Source: Bacteroidales bacterium UBA1205 | Lineage (GTDB): Bacteria > Bacteroidota > Bacteroidia > Bacteroidales > WCHB1-69 | Length of the DNA: 64,000 nt | Direction of reading: 5' to 3' | Assembly (NCBI GenBank): GCA_002309615.1 | Contig: DBXT01000067.1 | Span: 9,624 to 73,623 of the forward strand | Shown here: piece by piece, positions 1-8,964 of the stretch | How the letters are laid out: each line of letters begins with the position of its first letter | Numbering within the stretch: position 1 is the first letter of the stretch | Program-made: the position numbers and the translations under genes | Notes under the pieces: generated by a model | Database searches by the model: none | What the model was told of the DNA's origin: nothing | What the model saw: the letters and a program-made list of their open reading frames with translations, nothing else

Positions 1-1550
1 TGGTTGCCGCCACCGAAACCATCAAGCATCTATATAGCGATGTACACACTTTTATAGACATGGGTGGTGAAGACAGCAAGATGATATTTTTTGAACAAGG
101 GAAGATTCCCGATATCAGAATGAACGGCAGTTGTGCCGGCGGCACAGGTGCTTTTATCGACCAAACGGCATCACTTTTGGGCGTAAGCACCACCGAACTC
201 AACAGCTTGGCGGCAAAATCAACAACGATATACCCCATTGCCTCCCGATGCGGTGTTTTTTCTAAAACCGACATACAAAATTTAATGGCAAGAAACGTCA
301 GCACGGCAGATATTGCCGCATCGGTATTCAATGCTGTAGCCATGCAAGTGGTAGCCTCTTTGGCAAGAGGAATGGACATTACTCCGAAAGTGTTTTTATG
401 CGGTGGTCCTTTTGCTTTTTTACCGGAATTGAAAAAACATTTTATCCGCGTTCTCAATATCAACGAAACCGATTGTCTGCTTCCTGAAAATGCGCAATTA
501 ATACCGGCTATCGGCTGTGCCATATTGGCCGACACGCATAGTAAAAGACCGGTAGAACTATTGCAATTGATCTACGCCCTGAAATTTGATAAAGGGAGCA
601 CTCCTTCCGATTATACGCACCGCTTGGAATGCCTGTTTGCTTCCCAACGGGAATATGAACAATGGCTGGAACACAAAAAATGCTTCCATGTGCCCAAAGC
701 AAAAATTGACACCACCGTTGCCGCCGACTATTACCTTGGGGTGGACAGCGGTTCCACCACCACCAAAATCATATTGCTCAATCAAGAAGGGAAAGTAGTA
801 TATACCGACTACCAACGCAACTACGGAGATAGTTTTAAAACTTTTAGTCAAGCCATGCTTGCCATGCGAGAAAGTGTTATGGAACCACAAAACATCAATA
901 TAGCAGCAAGTTGTGTTACAGGATATGGTGAAAATCTTCTAAAAACAGCTTTCAACCTGGACTTTGGCATAGTGGAAACCATGGCTCATTATTCCGCAGC
1001 CAAAGAAGTGGCTCCGCAAGTATCGTTTGTGTTGGATATAGGCGGGCAAGACATGAAAGCCATATTTGTAGAAAACGGCTCCATTCGCCGCATAGAAATC
1101 AACGAGGCATGTTCCTCCGGATGCGGCTCTTTTATAGAAACTTTTGCTAACATGTTAGGATATCCCGTTGCGGAGTTTGCCTACTTGTCGTGTATGGCCA
1201 AACACCCGTGTGATTTAGGCACCCGTTGCACTGTGTTTATGAATTCCAAGGTAAAACAAGCTATGCGAGAAGGGGCTTTTGTGGAAGATATTGCTGCCGG
1301 ATTCAGCTATTCGGTGGTCAAAAATTGCCTGTTTAAAGTGCTTAAACTAAAAAACACCTCCGAATTAGGAGAACATATTGTTGTTCAAGGAGGCACTTTT
1401 AAAAATCACAGTGTGGTGAGGGCATTGGAAAAAATGACAGGACACGAAGTATCCTTTGCAGACATTCCGGAATTAATGGGAGCGTATGGTGCCGCTTTAT
1501 ACGCTATGCGTAATCAAAACAAAAAAAATTCAAACCATTCACCCGAATAA
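1..1550 (+). CDS. Acyl-CoA dehydratase activase (BcrA/BadF/BzdA/HgdC family), 5'-truncated by window edge
   Basis: The reading frame is open from the first bases ([11 protein letters not shown]... continues upstream of the first ATG at 60), so the true start lies outside the window. Two ASKHA-type ATPase domains are visible. The first has [10 protein letters not shown], a [10 protein letters not shown] segment and SRCGVF. The second begins near residue 225 of the part after base 60 with [11 protein letters not shown], then [16 protein letters not shown] and GTRCTVF. In this family the cysteines after these motifs bind a [4Fe-4S] cluster shared across the dimer, and ATP hydrolysis drives low-potential electron transfer to a 2-hydroxyacyl-CoA dehydratase or a related enzyme. 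The substrate cannot be told from sequence. The next gene, 12 bases downstream in the same frame, carries the dehydratase-like domains. Confidence 0.88.
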   Translation, partial: VAATETIKHLYSDVHTFIDMGGEDSKMIFFEQGKIPDIRMNGSCAGGTGAFIDQTASLLGVSTTELNSLAAKSTTIYPIASRCGVFSKTDIQNLMARNVSTADIAASVFNAVAMQVVASLARGMDITPKVFLCGGPFAFLPELKKHFIRVLNINETDCLLPENAQLIPAIGCAILADTHSKRPVELLQLIYALKFDKGSTPSDYTHRLECLFASQREYEQWLEHKKCFHVPKAKIDTTVAADYYLGVDSGSTTTKIILLNQEGKVVYTDYQRNYGDSFKTFSQAMLAMRESVMEPQNINIAASCVTGYGENLLKTAFNLDFGIVETMAHYSAAKEVAPQVSFVLDIGGQDMKAIFVENGSIRRIEINEACSSGCGSFIETFANMLGYPVAEFAYLSCMAKHPCDLGTRCTVFMNSKVKQAMREGAFVEDIAAGFSYSVVKNCLFKVLKLKNTSELGEHIVVQGGTFKNHSVVRALEKMTGHEVSFADIPELMGAYGAALYAMRNQNKKNSNHSPE

Positions 1551-1562
1551 AACACAGACAAT

Positions 1563-4034
1563 ATGAATTTGAACGAAATTATCAACGCCAATCAATACGA
1601 GTCCCGCTTTGAAACATGCAGCGGTTGCGAAAATCATTGCACCGTCAGAAGATTTACATTTGCCAACGGCAACGAATATTTTTCAGGGAACAATTGTGAA
1701 AAAATATATTCCAACCATAAAGAAGTGCAACGAAAAGGCACCAATATGTTTGCCGAAAAATATCGCATGCTGTTCAATAGAAAAAGTAATGAAAGCGGTA
1801 CTACCATAGGCATACCTCGCGGTTTGGGAATATATGAAAACTATCCTTTTTGGCACACGCTTTTCACCTATTGCGGTTTTAAAGTGGTTCTATCCGATGC
1901 CTCTACCAACAAATTGTACGAAACGGGCTTGCGTTCCATTATGGCAGACAACATTTGTTTTCCTGCCAAACTCATGCACGGACATATTAACAATCTTATT
2001 CACAAAGGTGTCAGCCGTATTTTTTATCCATGGGTGGTGTTTGAACGCAAGGAAGACAAACAATCGAAAAACAGCTTCAATTGTCCTATCGTTTCCGGCT
2101 ATAGCGATGTTATCAAAAGCTCTATCAATCCGGCACAAAAACACAACATACCGATAGACGCTCCCGTGATAGCTTTTAACAACGAACAACTATTGGAAAA
2201 ATCATGCACTGCATATCTGACAAGCCTTGGCATAAAAAAAAGCACAGCCAAAAAAGCTATTGCTGAAGCCCGAAAAGCACAAAACGAATACCTGCAAAAG
2301 CTCACCGACAGATCCATGGAAATACTCCATAAAGCCACTCAAGAGCAACGTATGGTGATACTTTTGGCTGCCCGTCCATATCATATCGACCCCTTGATTG
2401 AGCACAAAGTATCCCAATCTATTAGCGACATGGGGATAGATGTTATCACCGAGAATGTTGCCTCCGAGGCCGGAGCCGATGCTTATAATGAACTTAATGC
2501 GTTAAGTCAATGGGCTTATCCTAATCGTATATTTAAAGCCGCTTATTTTACTGGCAACTATCCTCATCCCAATTTGCAGATGGTTGAACTCACCTCTTTC
2601 GGATGCGGTCCGGATGCTTTTATTTTGGATGAGGTGAATTCCATGTTGCGTCGTTACGGAAAAAATCTTACCATACTTAAAATAGATGATGTCAACAACA
2701 TAGGCTCACTCCGTTTACGCATACGTTCTATGGTGGAATCGTGCAAAGAAAATTACAATATCCATAAAAAACAAGCCTTTGTTACCACTAAAACTTTTGA
2801 AGTGGAAGACAAAAAACGCACTATCATAGCCCCCTATTTTGCCGAAGGCTACTCCGAATTCCTTCCGTCTGTATTCAAATATCTGGGATACAATATGATA
2901 ACCCTGCCTACAGGCAATCAACAAGCAGCAGAAACAGGCCTGAGATATGCCAACAATGATATATGCTATCCGGCCACCATAGTGATAGGAAGTATTATCA
3001 ATGCCCTTCAAAGCGGGCAATACAACCCCGATAACACTGCCGTTATCATCACCCAAACAGGAGGACAATGTCGTGCCTCCAACTATTACGCACTTATTAA
3101 AAACGCCATGGTAAATGCCGGCTTTGAAAAAATTCCTGTAATATCATTGGCTACCGGCAACGGCATCAGCAATACCCAACCCGGATTTGAAATAAACTAT
3201 AAAAAGGCGGGTAAATTGATAATACATACCATACTATATGCTGATTGCCTCAATAAATTATATTATGCCTCGGTGGTAAGGGAAAAAACAAACGGAACAG
3301 CCTTGGCTCTACGCCAAAAATACACACAAGCAGCCTTGCCTTTTATAGAGGCCGACAAAAGTAAAGAATTGCTACCCTTAATCAAACAAGCCGCTGCCGA
3401 ATTTGCCGCCGCAACAGATAGTAACAAAAAATTACCCGTGTTGGGTATAGTGGGTGAAATATATGTAAAATACAACGGATTTAGCAACAAATTCGTTGCC
3501 AACTGGTTGATAGAACAAGGCGTGGAGGTGGTGCCTCCGGCATTAATCAACTTTTTCTCCACCTCTTTTGTCAACAATCATATCAACAGAAAACTGTACA
3601 TCAAAAAAGAAAAAGTATCCACATGGATTACCGATGCGATATATGCTTATATTCGCTCCGTGATGAAAAAATATGATAAGGCCTGTAAAGCATTTCCGCT
3701 ATACAGAAATTTCTCCAATATATTTGAAGATGCCCGCTTGGCTTCCAACGTTCTAAATTTGGCTGCCGATTTTGGTGAAGGATGGGGTTTGCCGGGTGAA
3801 ATTTGCAGTTTAGCAGAACATGGTATACAAAATGTAGTTAGTTTACAACCTTTTGGTTGCATAGCTAATCATATTATTTCCAAAGGTGTGGAAAAACGCA
3901 TTAAACAATTATACCCGCACATAAGCATGCTATTTTTGGATTTTGACAGCAGCACCTCCGAAGCGAATGTTTTCAACCGCCTGCACTTTATGGTGGAAAA
4001 CTGTAAAAAACAAATAGAAGAAAACCGGTTATAA
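1563..4034 (+). CDS. DUF2229 / 2-hydroxyglutaryl-CoA dehydratase-like protein (activase partner)
   Basis: An 823-residue protein. It opens with a cysteine cluster (CSGCENHC, about residues 20-27), followed by a DUF2229-type domain (IGIPRGLGIYENYPFW near 80, DNICFPAKLMHGH near 125). A second, similar half has NNDICYPATIVIGS near 465 and TQTGGQCRASNY near 500. These Cys-containing loops resemble the cluster-binding loops of HgdA/HgdB-type dehydratase subunits. In many anaerobes these domains are fused behind the two activase domains in one protein of roughly 1,400 residues. Here a TAA and 12 bases separate them, with the frame preserved. Physiological substrate unknown; the role is inferred to be ATP-driven reductive chemistry on a CoA ester or a related compound. 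Confidence 0.82.
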   Translation: MNLNEIINANQYESRFETCSGCENHCTVRRFTFANGNEYFSGNNCEKIYSNHKEVQRKGTNMFAEKYRMLFNRKSNESGTTIGIPRGLGIYENYPFWHTLFTYCGFKVVLSDASTNKLYETGLRSIMADNICFPAKLMHGHINNLIHKGVSRIFYPWVVFERKEDKQSKNSFNCPIVSGYSDVIKSSINPAQKHNIPIDAPVIAFNNEQLLEKSCTAYLTSLGIKKSTAKKAIAEARKAQNEYLQKLTDRSMEILHKATQEQRMVILLAARPYHIDPLIEHKVSQSISDMGIDVITENVASEAGADAYNELNALSQWAYPNRIFKAAYFTGNYPHPNLQMVELTSFGCGPDAFILDEVNSMLRRYGKNLTILKIDDVNNIGSLRLRIRSMVESCKENYNIHKKQAFVTTKTFEVEDKKRTIIAPYFAEGYSEFLPSVFKYLGYNMITLPTGNQQAAETGLRYANNDICYPATIVIGSIINALQSGQYNPDNTAVIITQTGGQCRASNYYALIKNAMVNAGFEKIPVISLATGNGISNTQPGFEINYKKAGKLIIHTILYADCLNKLYYASVVREKTNGTALALRQKYTQAALPFIEADKSKELLPLIKQAAAEFAAATDSNKKLPVLGIVGEIYVKYNGFSNKFVANWLIEQGVEVVPPALINFFSTSFVNNHINRKLYIKKEKVSTWITDAIYAYIRSVMKKYDKACKAFPLYRNFSNIFEDARLASNVLNLAADFGEGWGLPGEICSLAEHGIQNVVSLQPFGCIANHIISKGVEKRIKQLYPHISMLFLDFDSSTSEANVFNRLHFMVENCKKQIEENRL

Positions 4035-4086
4035 AGATTGCTTTTGCAAAAAAACCGAAAAATATTTTCTTGCTGACATCCCCGCT

Positions 4087-4821
4087 CTAAAACACCACTC
4101 CTATAGCAAAAGTGAATGCGAACGGATATAAGGATACTTTCTTATCTTCAAATTCCATACGGGTGATTTCTTCTCCTGAAGACACTTTGATGGTGGATTC
4201 GGAACCGCTATTGTTCATTATGTTCAACAAATGGCAATGAACACCTACGCTGAAATGTTCGCCTGCCAAAAAACTAATGCCTGCGTGAGCCGCTACCCCG
4301 TATGCTAAATTATATTGCAATTTGTATTGATAATCCACCGAACTTACTTTATACGATACCTTTAAAGGTATTCTATATAACAAATTACATCCTGCGGACA
4401 CATCTATAGCCATTCCGGCAGAATGACTGGCATTTTGCAACTTATAGCAAAAACCTATCATAATAGGTATATTCATATAATGAACATGTTTAACGCTGCT
4501 CTTGGGATATAGTATTTCGTATTTCTTATTCATATCTTGCTTATACGATGTTTTCCACGTATTCCACATGAAATCAGCATTGATGGAAATCCCCATGGAA
4601 TGGTCGGTATGTTCTCTTTTTCGTTCCCAAAAACTAATATTTTCATACAAGCCTGCATATACACCTATTTGCTGCTGGGAAAAATCTTTCGCACATTCCG
4701 CATCCGATTTTATCATATAGGGATAATTGCCTCCTACTTTAATGGAAAATTGAGCATATCCTGATTGGGATATAAAAAACAAACTTAACAATACCACCAA
4801 TAGTTTAATTGACTGTCTCAT
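4087..4821 (-). CDS. Outer-membrane beta-barrel protein (PorT-like porin family fold)
   Basis: Chosen start at 4821 gives the signal peptide MRQSIKLLVVLLSLFF...GYA followed by QF; the longer frame from 4866 would put 15 unlikely residues in front of it. The mature protein has alternating hydrophobic/polar strands, the segment HYMNIPIMIGF (typical of Bacteroidota small beta-barrels near mid-protein) and ends in a C-terminal phenylalanine (AIGVVF), as outer-membrane barrels do. About 245 residues suggests an eight-stranded barrel. Function is unknown. A TATTTTTG -7-like element lies about 90 bases upstream. Confidence 0.7.
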   Translation of the reverse strand: MRQSIKLLVVLLSLFFISQSGYAQFSIKVGGNYPYMIKSDAECAKDFSQQQIGVYAGLYENISFWERKREHTDHSMGISINADFMWNTWKTSYKQDMNKKYEILYPKSSVKHVHYMNIPIMIGFCYKLQNASHSAGMAIDVSAGCNLLYRIPLKVSYKVSSVDYQYKLQYNLAYGVAAHAGISFLAGEHFSVGVHCHLLNIMNNSGSESTIKVSSGEEITRMEFEDKKVSLYPFAFTFAIGVVF

Positions 4822-4911
4822 ACTATACTTTTTTATTATATTATTGTTGTTGAAACAAATAAGCATTTATTCTTTTGATAAACATTATCCTTATTCCTAA
4901 AAATATCGCGG

Positions 4912-4919
4912 CAAAAATA
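4912..4919 (-). promoter_or_regulatory. Candidate Bacteroidota -7 promoter element for the beta-barrel gene
   Basis: Minus-strand TATTTTTG matches TAnnTTTG, 91 bases upstream of the chosen start at 4821. Confidence 0.45.
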
Positions 4920-5000
4920 CATTTTTTTCAAATACTTGTACTCCCTTTATATTTTTTTTAATGAACATAAACGGTTTAATAATAAATTATTCCTTCCTCA

Positions 5001-6254
5001 CTACAATGGCTGAACTTCCTTTTGTGCTTTATAATACAGGGTGGAACATTGTTTTTCATCAAACACCTGCCTTGCAACCGTTTGCATTTTTTCAGCAGAT
5101 ACACCGGCATATTTTTTATCTTCTTCATTAATATCTTCCGCTTGAGACATTACTTCAAAAATGGATAAATTCATGGCCTTGTCTTGCACTGCCAATTCTG
5201 CATAGTCAAGTATAGTTTGTGCTTTGTTTTTCACTTTTTGCAACTCATATTCCCGTATCGGCTGCTCTTGTAATAAATGCAATTGCTGCTGTACGGCTTG
5301 GTCGGCTGTTGTTAAATCTATGCCCGGATTAACATAGCCCGATATTAAAAACAAACCTTCATCAAAAGTACCTAATACATAAGCATTCACGGAAGAAAAT
5401 ATTTTTTTGTCGTTGACCAATTTCTGTGTCAGCCTTGCCGAATCGCCATTGGACAATATATCTGACAATAAATCTACCGCATAGAAATCCGGATGGGTAC
5501 GTTTACACATTTTATAAGCCTTATATAGGCAATTGCAAGGAACCTCACGCTCCGTTTCCATAAAACGAGATTGCAATTGCGGGGGCTCTTGCGGTAAATT
5601 CCGATGATAGGTTTTACCTGCAGGGATACTGCCGAACCAGTGGTTGATCATTCGCTTGCATTCCTCCGTATGGATATTACCGCTAATGGTTATTACCGCA
5701 TTGTTGGGGCGATAAAAAGTATAAAAAAATTCTTTTACTTCTTCCATAGTGGCATCTTGTATATGCTCAGGACTTATTCCTATGGTATTCCACCTATACG
5801 GATGCACCTTGTATGCCAATGGTTTTAACAATAACATAGCATCTCCGTATGGTTGGTTTAAATACGACTGTTTAAACTCCTCTACCACTACATTGCGTTG
5901 TACATCAAAACTTTTTACATTGAATGCCAATTCATTCATTCTGTCCGATTCCAAATAAAAAGCTGTTTCAATGTTTTGTGCAGGCAGAGTAAGGTAATAA
6001 TTGGTGATATCCACACTCGTAAATGCATTATTATCACCACCTACCCGTTGTAAAACTTTATCATAAGAGGGAATATTTTTTGAGCCGCCGAACATCAAAT
6101 GCTCAAACAAATGAGCAAAGCCCGTGCGTTCGGCATGTTCATCTCGAGAGCCCACATTATAACATATATTCACCGCCGCTATCGGCGTGGTGGAATCGGG
6201 CTGGAGTATTACCGTTAACCCGTTGTCTAATTGATACTTTTCAAATGATATCAT
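5001..6254 (-). CDS. M16 family zinc metallopeptidase (pitrilysin/processing-peptidase type)
   Basis: A 417-residue M16 peptidase with the inverted zinc motif HLFEH at about residues 48-52 (HxxEH) and the usual context AERTGFAHLFEHLMFGG. The downstream zinc-ligand glutamate is plausibly in VVVEEFKQS near residue 123. The size is that of a single two-domain half (active M16 plus M16_C), so it would work as a dimer or with a partner half. No signal peptide is visible, so a cytoplasmic or unconventional location is likely. The start codon overlaps the stop of the glycosyltransferase gene by four bases (ATGA), implying translational coupling. Substrate unknown. Confidence 0.88.
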   Translation of the reverse strand: MISFEKYQLDNGLTVILQPDSTTPIAAVNICYNVGSRDEHAERTGFAHLFEHLMFGGSKNIPSYDKVLQRVGGDNNAFTSVDITNYYLTLPAQNIETAFYLESDRMNELAFNVKSFDVQRNVVVEEFKQSYLNQPYGDAMLLLKPLAYKVHPYRWNTIGISPEHIQDATMEEVKEFFYTFYRPNNAVITISGNIHTEECKRMINHWFGSIPAGKTYHRNLPQEPPQLQSRFMETEREVPCNCLYKAYKMCKRTHPDFYAVDLLSDILSNGDSARLTQKLVNDKKIFSSVNAYVLGTFDEGLFLISGYVNPGIDLTTADQAVQQQLHLLQEQPIREYELQKVKNKAQTILDYAELAVQDKAMNLSIFEVMSQAEDINEEDKKYAGVSAEKMQTVARQVFDEKQCSTLYYKAQKEVQPL

Positions 6255-7471
6255 ATATATTGGTGTTCTATATCGTGATTTTTTCTCAATGAAATTTCTA
6301 TATCATATAACCTGTTCCGCAAAGCATTTAAACTTTGCAAAGGCATGGTGCTCATGTCGAAATCGGCTTCAAAGCACGTCAATTCATCGGCTGAAGGATA
6401 ATATTGTTCCAATAATGTTCGCAAATTTTCCTCACTGCTGCGAAAATGCTTTGCATGATAATAACGCAGATACTGAAACTCCCGTAAAGCGTCCGCTTTT
6501 TGATGAAATAGTTTTGAAAATTGATTCACTGTTCTACTATTCTTTCTTAGTGCTTGTAAAAAATGTTGATTTTTGAACATTTCTTTCAAAAAACAAAAAT
6601 AATCGCTATCCATATCCTGCTCATATAATTGAGGGATAAGAAGATATGTCTGTTTGATTTTATCAAAACTTTCCGGAGCAAACACAGGATACGTATCCCA
6701 TTGTGCCTGCATGTTTTTAACTATAGCCGGCCCCGTTCCGTAAGGAACTCTGTCAGATACCCTGTTGGCGGGATACACCGCATAGGGACTATATAGCGAA
6801 ACAGGTTTGCTTTTTGCCAATTTTTGTAAAAAGTAAAAATCCTCCCCCGACATTTGCGTATCAAAGCCTCCTACCGCTTTTGCCGACGATGCCCTACAGG
6901 CTATCACAGAACCTAAAGCGGTAAAAGCATAAGGCGAACCTATTCGTAACAAATTAATCAAATAAGTACGCATATATATTTCATAACGCAACATGGCTCT
7001 GTCTTGTGCCTCCATTCCTGACAATTGATGATAATACGGAGCACACAATGCACCTGACTTGCCTTGCAAATGCTGTACTATATACTGCAAATAGCCTTTT
7101 TGCCAACAAGTGTCTGCATCCATGCTGACTATGACATCATCCGCTTTTGCCTCCGAGAGCACCCTTTGCATCAAAACTCGACGAGCACAACCTACTCCTT
7201 GTTTTTTACCTTTCCAACCTTTATCGGGAGAAGCATAGTCCAAAACTTGCACCTTGTTTCCATAAGTGCTTTTTATATATACTATCGTCTGCATGTTCGC
7301 TATACATACATCCTTTTTATCAGGTAAATGCCACCAATCGTCCGGCTGATTCACACATATGCTTATTTGCACGTTTGCCTCCACATTATCCTCCATGGCA
7401 CAAGACAAAGCATGCGGTAAATAATCTGCCTCGTCCATTACAGGAATAATGATATATACGGTTTTTTGCAT
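6251..7471 (-). CDS. Family 2 glycosyltransferase
   Basis: The GT-A fold begins with MQKTVYIIIPVMDEADYL, so the ATG at 7471 is preferred to the one at 7504. The nucleotide-sugar site DADT sits near residue 120 (VIVSMDADTCW). A GGFDTQMSGEDF segment near residue 215 fits the acceptor/catalytic region of GT2 enzymes. There is no clear membrane segment. The C-terminal third, about 150 residues, is helical and charged, and unassigned. It shares an ATGA junction with the M16 peptidase gene. Sugar donor and acceptor cannot be inferred. Confidence 0.82.
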   Translation of the reverse strand: MQKTVYIIIPVMDEADYLPHALSCAMEDNVEANVQISICVNQPDDWWHLPDKKDVCIANMQTIVYIKSTYGNKVQVLDYASPDKGWKGKKQGVGCARRVLMQRVLSEAKADDVIVSMDADTCWQKGYLQYIVQHLQGKSGALCAPYYHQLSGMEAQDRAMLRYEIYMRTYLINLLRIGSPYAFTALGSVIACRASSAKAVGGFDTQMSGEDFYFLQKLAKSKPVSLYSPYAVYPANRVSDRVPYGTGPAIVKNMQAQWDTYPVFAPESFDKIKQTYLLIPQLYEQDMDSDYFCFLKEMFKNQHFLQALRKNSRTVNQFSKLFHQKADALREFQYLRYYHAKHFRSSEENLRTLLEQYYPSADELTCFEADFDMSTMPLQSLNALRNRLYDIEISLRKNHDIEHQYI

Positions 7472-7490
7472 TTTGTATGAATAATAATAG

Positions 7491-7498
7491 CAAAAGTA
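7491..7498 (-). promoter_or_regulatory. Candidate -7 promoter element for the glycosyltransferase/M16 operon
   Basis: Minus-strand TACTTTTG matches TAnnTTTG, 20 bases upstream of the start at 7471. It is divergent from the gldH-like promoter at 7544. Confidence 0.6.
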
Positions 7499-7543
7499 TA
7501 TCATTTTTTAATACAAACTATCATTTAGGCTAAAAAAAAATTA

Positions 7544-7551
7544 TACCTTTG
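7544..7551 (+). promoter_or_regulatory. Candidate -7 promoter element for the gldH-like gene
   Basis: TACCTTTG, a perfect TAnnTTTG, lies 49 bases upstream of the ATG at 7601. Confidence 0.65.
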
Positions 7552-7600
7552 TAACTATTGTTTTTACAAAATTTTACACTGATATTCAATACATTGGTAT

Positions 7601-8080
7601 ATGAGATTTCATAAATATATTGCATTGATTACTTTTAGTGCGTGCATCTTTGTTTTACAAGGGTGTTCTTCCCGTCAAAATGTAGAATACCAATATGTGT
7701 TTCCTGCCTCTATATGGAACCGTTTTGTTCCGGTGATAGACACTTTTTCCGTTTCCGACGCAGAAAAAGCATACGACTTGGATATTTCCTTTAGCGTTTG
7801 GGACAATTTTGAACACAGCCTTATTCCGTTACAAATCATAATCACTTACCCCGACGGGCAAGAAAGTGTTTTTGTAAAATATATGTCTGTCCGCGACATT
7901 GAAGGCAAGCATTTGGGTGAGGCAAAAGGAGATGTCTGGACTATAAGTACCAACGTATTGCTTAATAGAACATTTCCTGCCCAAGGGGATTATGTTATCA
8001 ACATTCAAAATCTTACCCAATATTACGATTTACCTAATGTTCATGCTGTAGCATACCGACTATATCCTCATAAACAATAA
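7601..8080 (+). CDS. gldH: Gliding motility lipoprotein GldH family
   Basis: A 159-residue lipoprotein: the signal peptide ends VLQGCSSRQ with a lipobox and an acylated Cys near residue 22. The mature part matches the GldH pattern: an aromatic-rich start (YQYVFPASIWNRF), a loop with YPDGQ, a DIEGKHLGEAKGDVW segment and a late FPAQGDYVINIQ strand. GldH belongs to the gliding/T9SS-associated lipoproteins of Bacteroidota, although many carriers do not glide. A beta-barrel gene follows 8 bases later, so the two are probably cotranscribed. The family call is from pattern; the exact role in this organism is inferred. Confidence 0.75.
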   Translation: MRFHKYIALITFSACIFVLQGCSSRQNVEYQYVFPASIWNRFVPVIDTFSVSDAEKAYDLDISFSVWDNFEHSLIPLQIIITYPDGQESVFVKYMSVRDIEGKHLGEAKGDVWTISTNVLLNRTFPAQGDYVINIQNLTQYYDLPNVHAVAYRLYPHKQ

Positions 8081-8088
8081 GTTATTCT

Positions 8089-8946
8089 ATGCAAAAAATA
8101 ATTACCATCATTCTGATATTTGTTTATTCCTGTACCAATGCTCAATTTTATGATGCAGGGAGAAACTGGAATGTTGGTATTAATGTAGGTATAGACAGAT
8201 TTTTCGGAGATGTATCTCCACAAAGCAACCCTATTTTTGCCAATCCCATCACTATAGATTTTTATAAAGACAGAAATTTTGCCGTATCGGCTTATTTCGG
8301 TAAAGAAATCGCATCATTTTGGTTTGTTCGTATCAATGCACTTTATTGTAATTTGGGTGTAAAGAATTACACCTTGAAATTGCGGACAAAAATATCCCAC
8401 ATCCACGAGATATCCATGATACATAGTTTTGATATATTCGGTTGTTTTCCCCGGTGTAAGGATTTACAAAATTGGGATTTGGTGCTTTCCATAGGCGTCG
8501 GCTGGCTGGGATACCGCAGCATACTCTATGAATTGGAGTCGGACAAAACCCTCTATTATGTACCCAATAGTTATTACAAAGAATCGGGGGCTTTCAAATA
8601 TGTGGTAAGCATGCCTTTCGGCATAGGTTTCGGATACCAATTTGCCCGCAACTGGAAATTCAATTTTGCCACTAATTATCGATGGATTAATGACGACCTT
8701 TTTGACGCCTGCTCTTCTGACAAAAAAAAAATGGAAGGATTCGCTTTTTTACAAGTCGGATTCCAATATTTTTTTCATTTCAAAACCACAGCACGCAATA
8801 CCGAAGACGACTATGCTTTAGAACGAAGGTCTCCGAATTATCAATATAAGAAAAATCAACTTAAAAACGGTTATGCACCTGTTAACAACAAAAGAAAATC
8901 CGGTGCTGACTATAAAACATATCATAAAAAAAATAGAAGAAGTTAA
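8089..8946 (+). CDS. Outer-membrane beta-barrel protein
   Basis: A 285-residue protein with a signal peptide (MQKIITIILIFVYSCTNA, cleavage before QF) and a start segment NVGINVGIDRFFGDVS that is typical of Bacteroidota envelope barrels. Strand-like alternation continues to VGFQYFFHF near residue 233. After that a basic tail of about 45 residues (RRSPNYQYKKNQ, ending KKNRRS) sticks out beyond the barrel. The tail is rich in Lys/Arg/Asn and may be periplasmic. It lies 8 bases after the gldH-like gene and 18 bases before pheT. Function unknown. Confidence 0.68.
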   Translation: MQKIITIILIFVYSCTNAQFYDAGRNWNVGINVGIDRFFGDVSPQSNPIFANPITIDFYKDRNFAVSAYFGKEIASFWFVRINALYCNLGVKNYTLKLRTKISHIHEISMIHSFDIFGCFPRCKDLQNWDLVLSIGVGWLGYRSILYELESDKTLYYVPNSYYKESGAFKYVVSMPFGIGFGYQFARNWKFNFATNYRWINDDLFDACSSDKKKMEGFAFLQVGFQYFFHFKTTARNTEDDYALERRSPNYQYKKNQLKNGYAPVNNKRKSGADYKTYHKKNRRS

Positions 8947-8964
8947 TACAAAAATTGCTATAAG

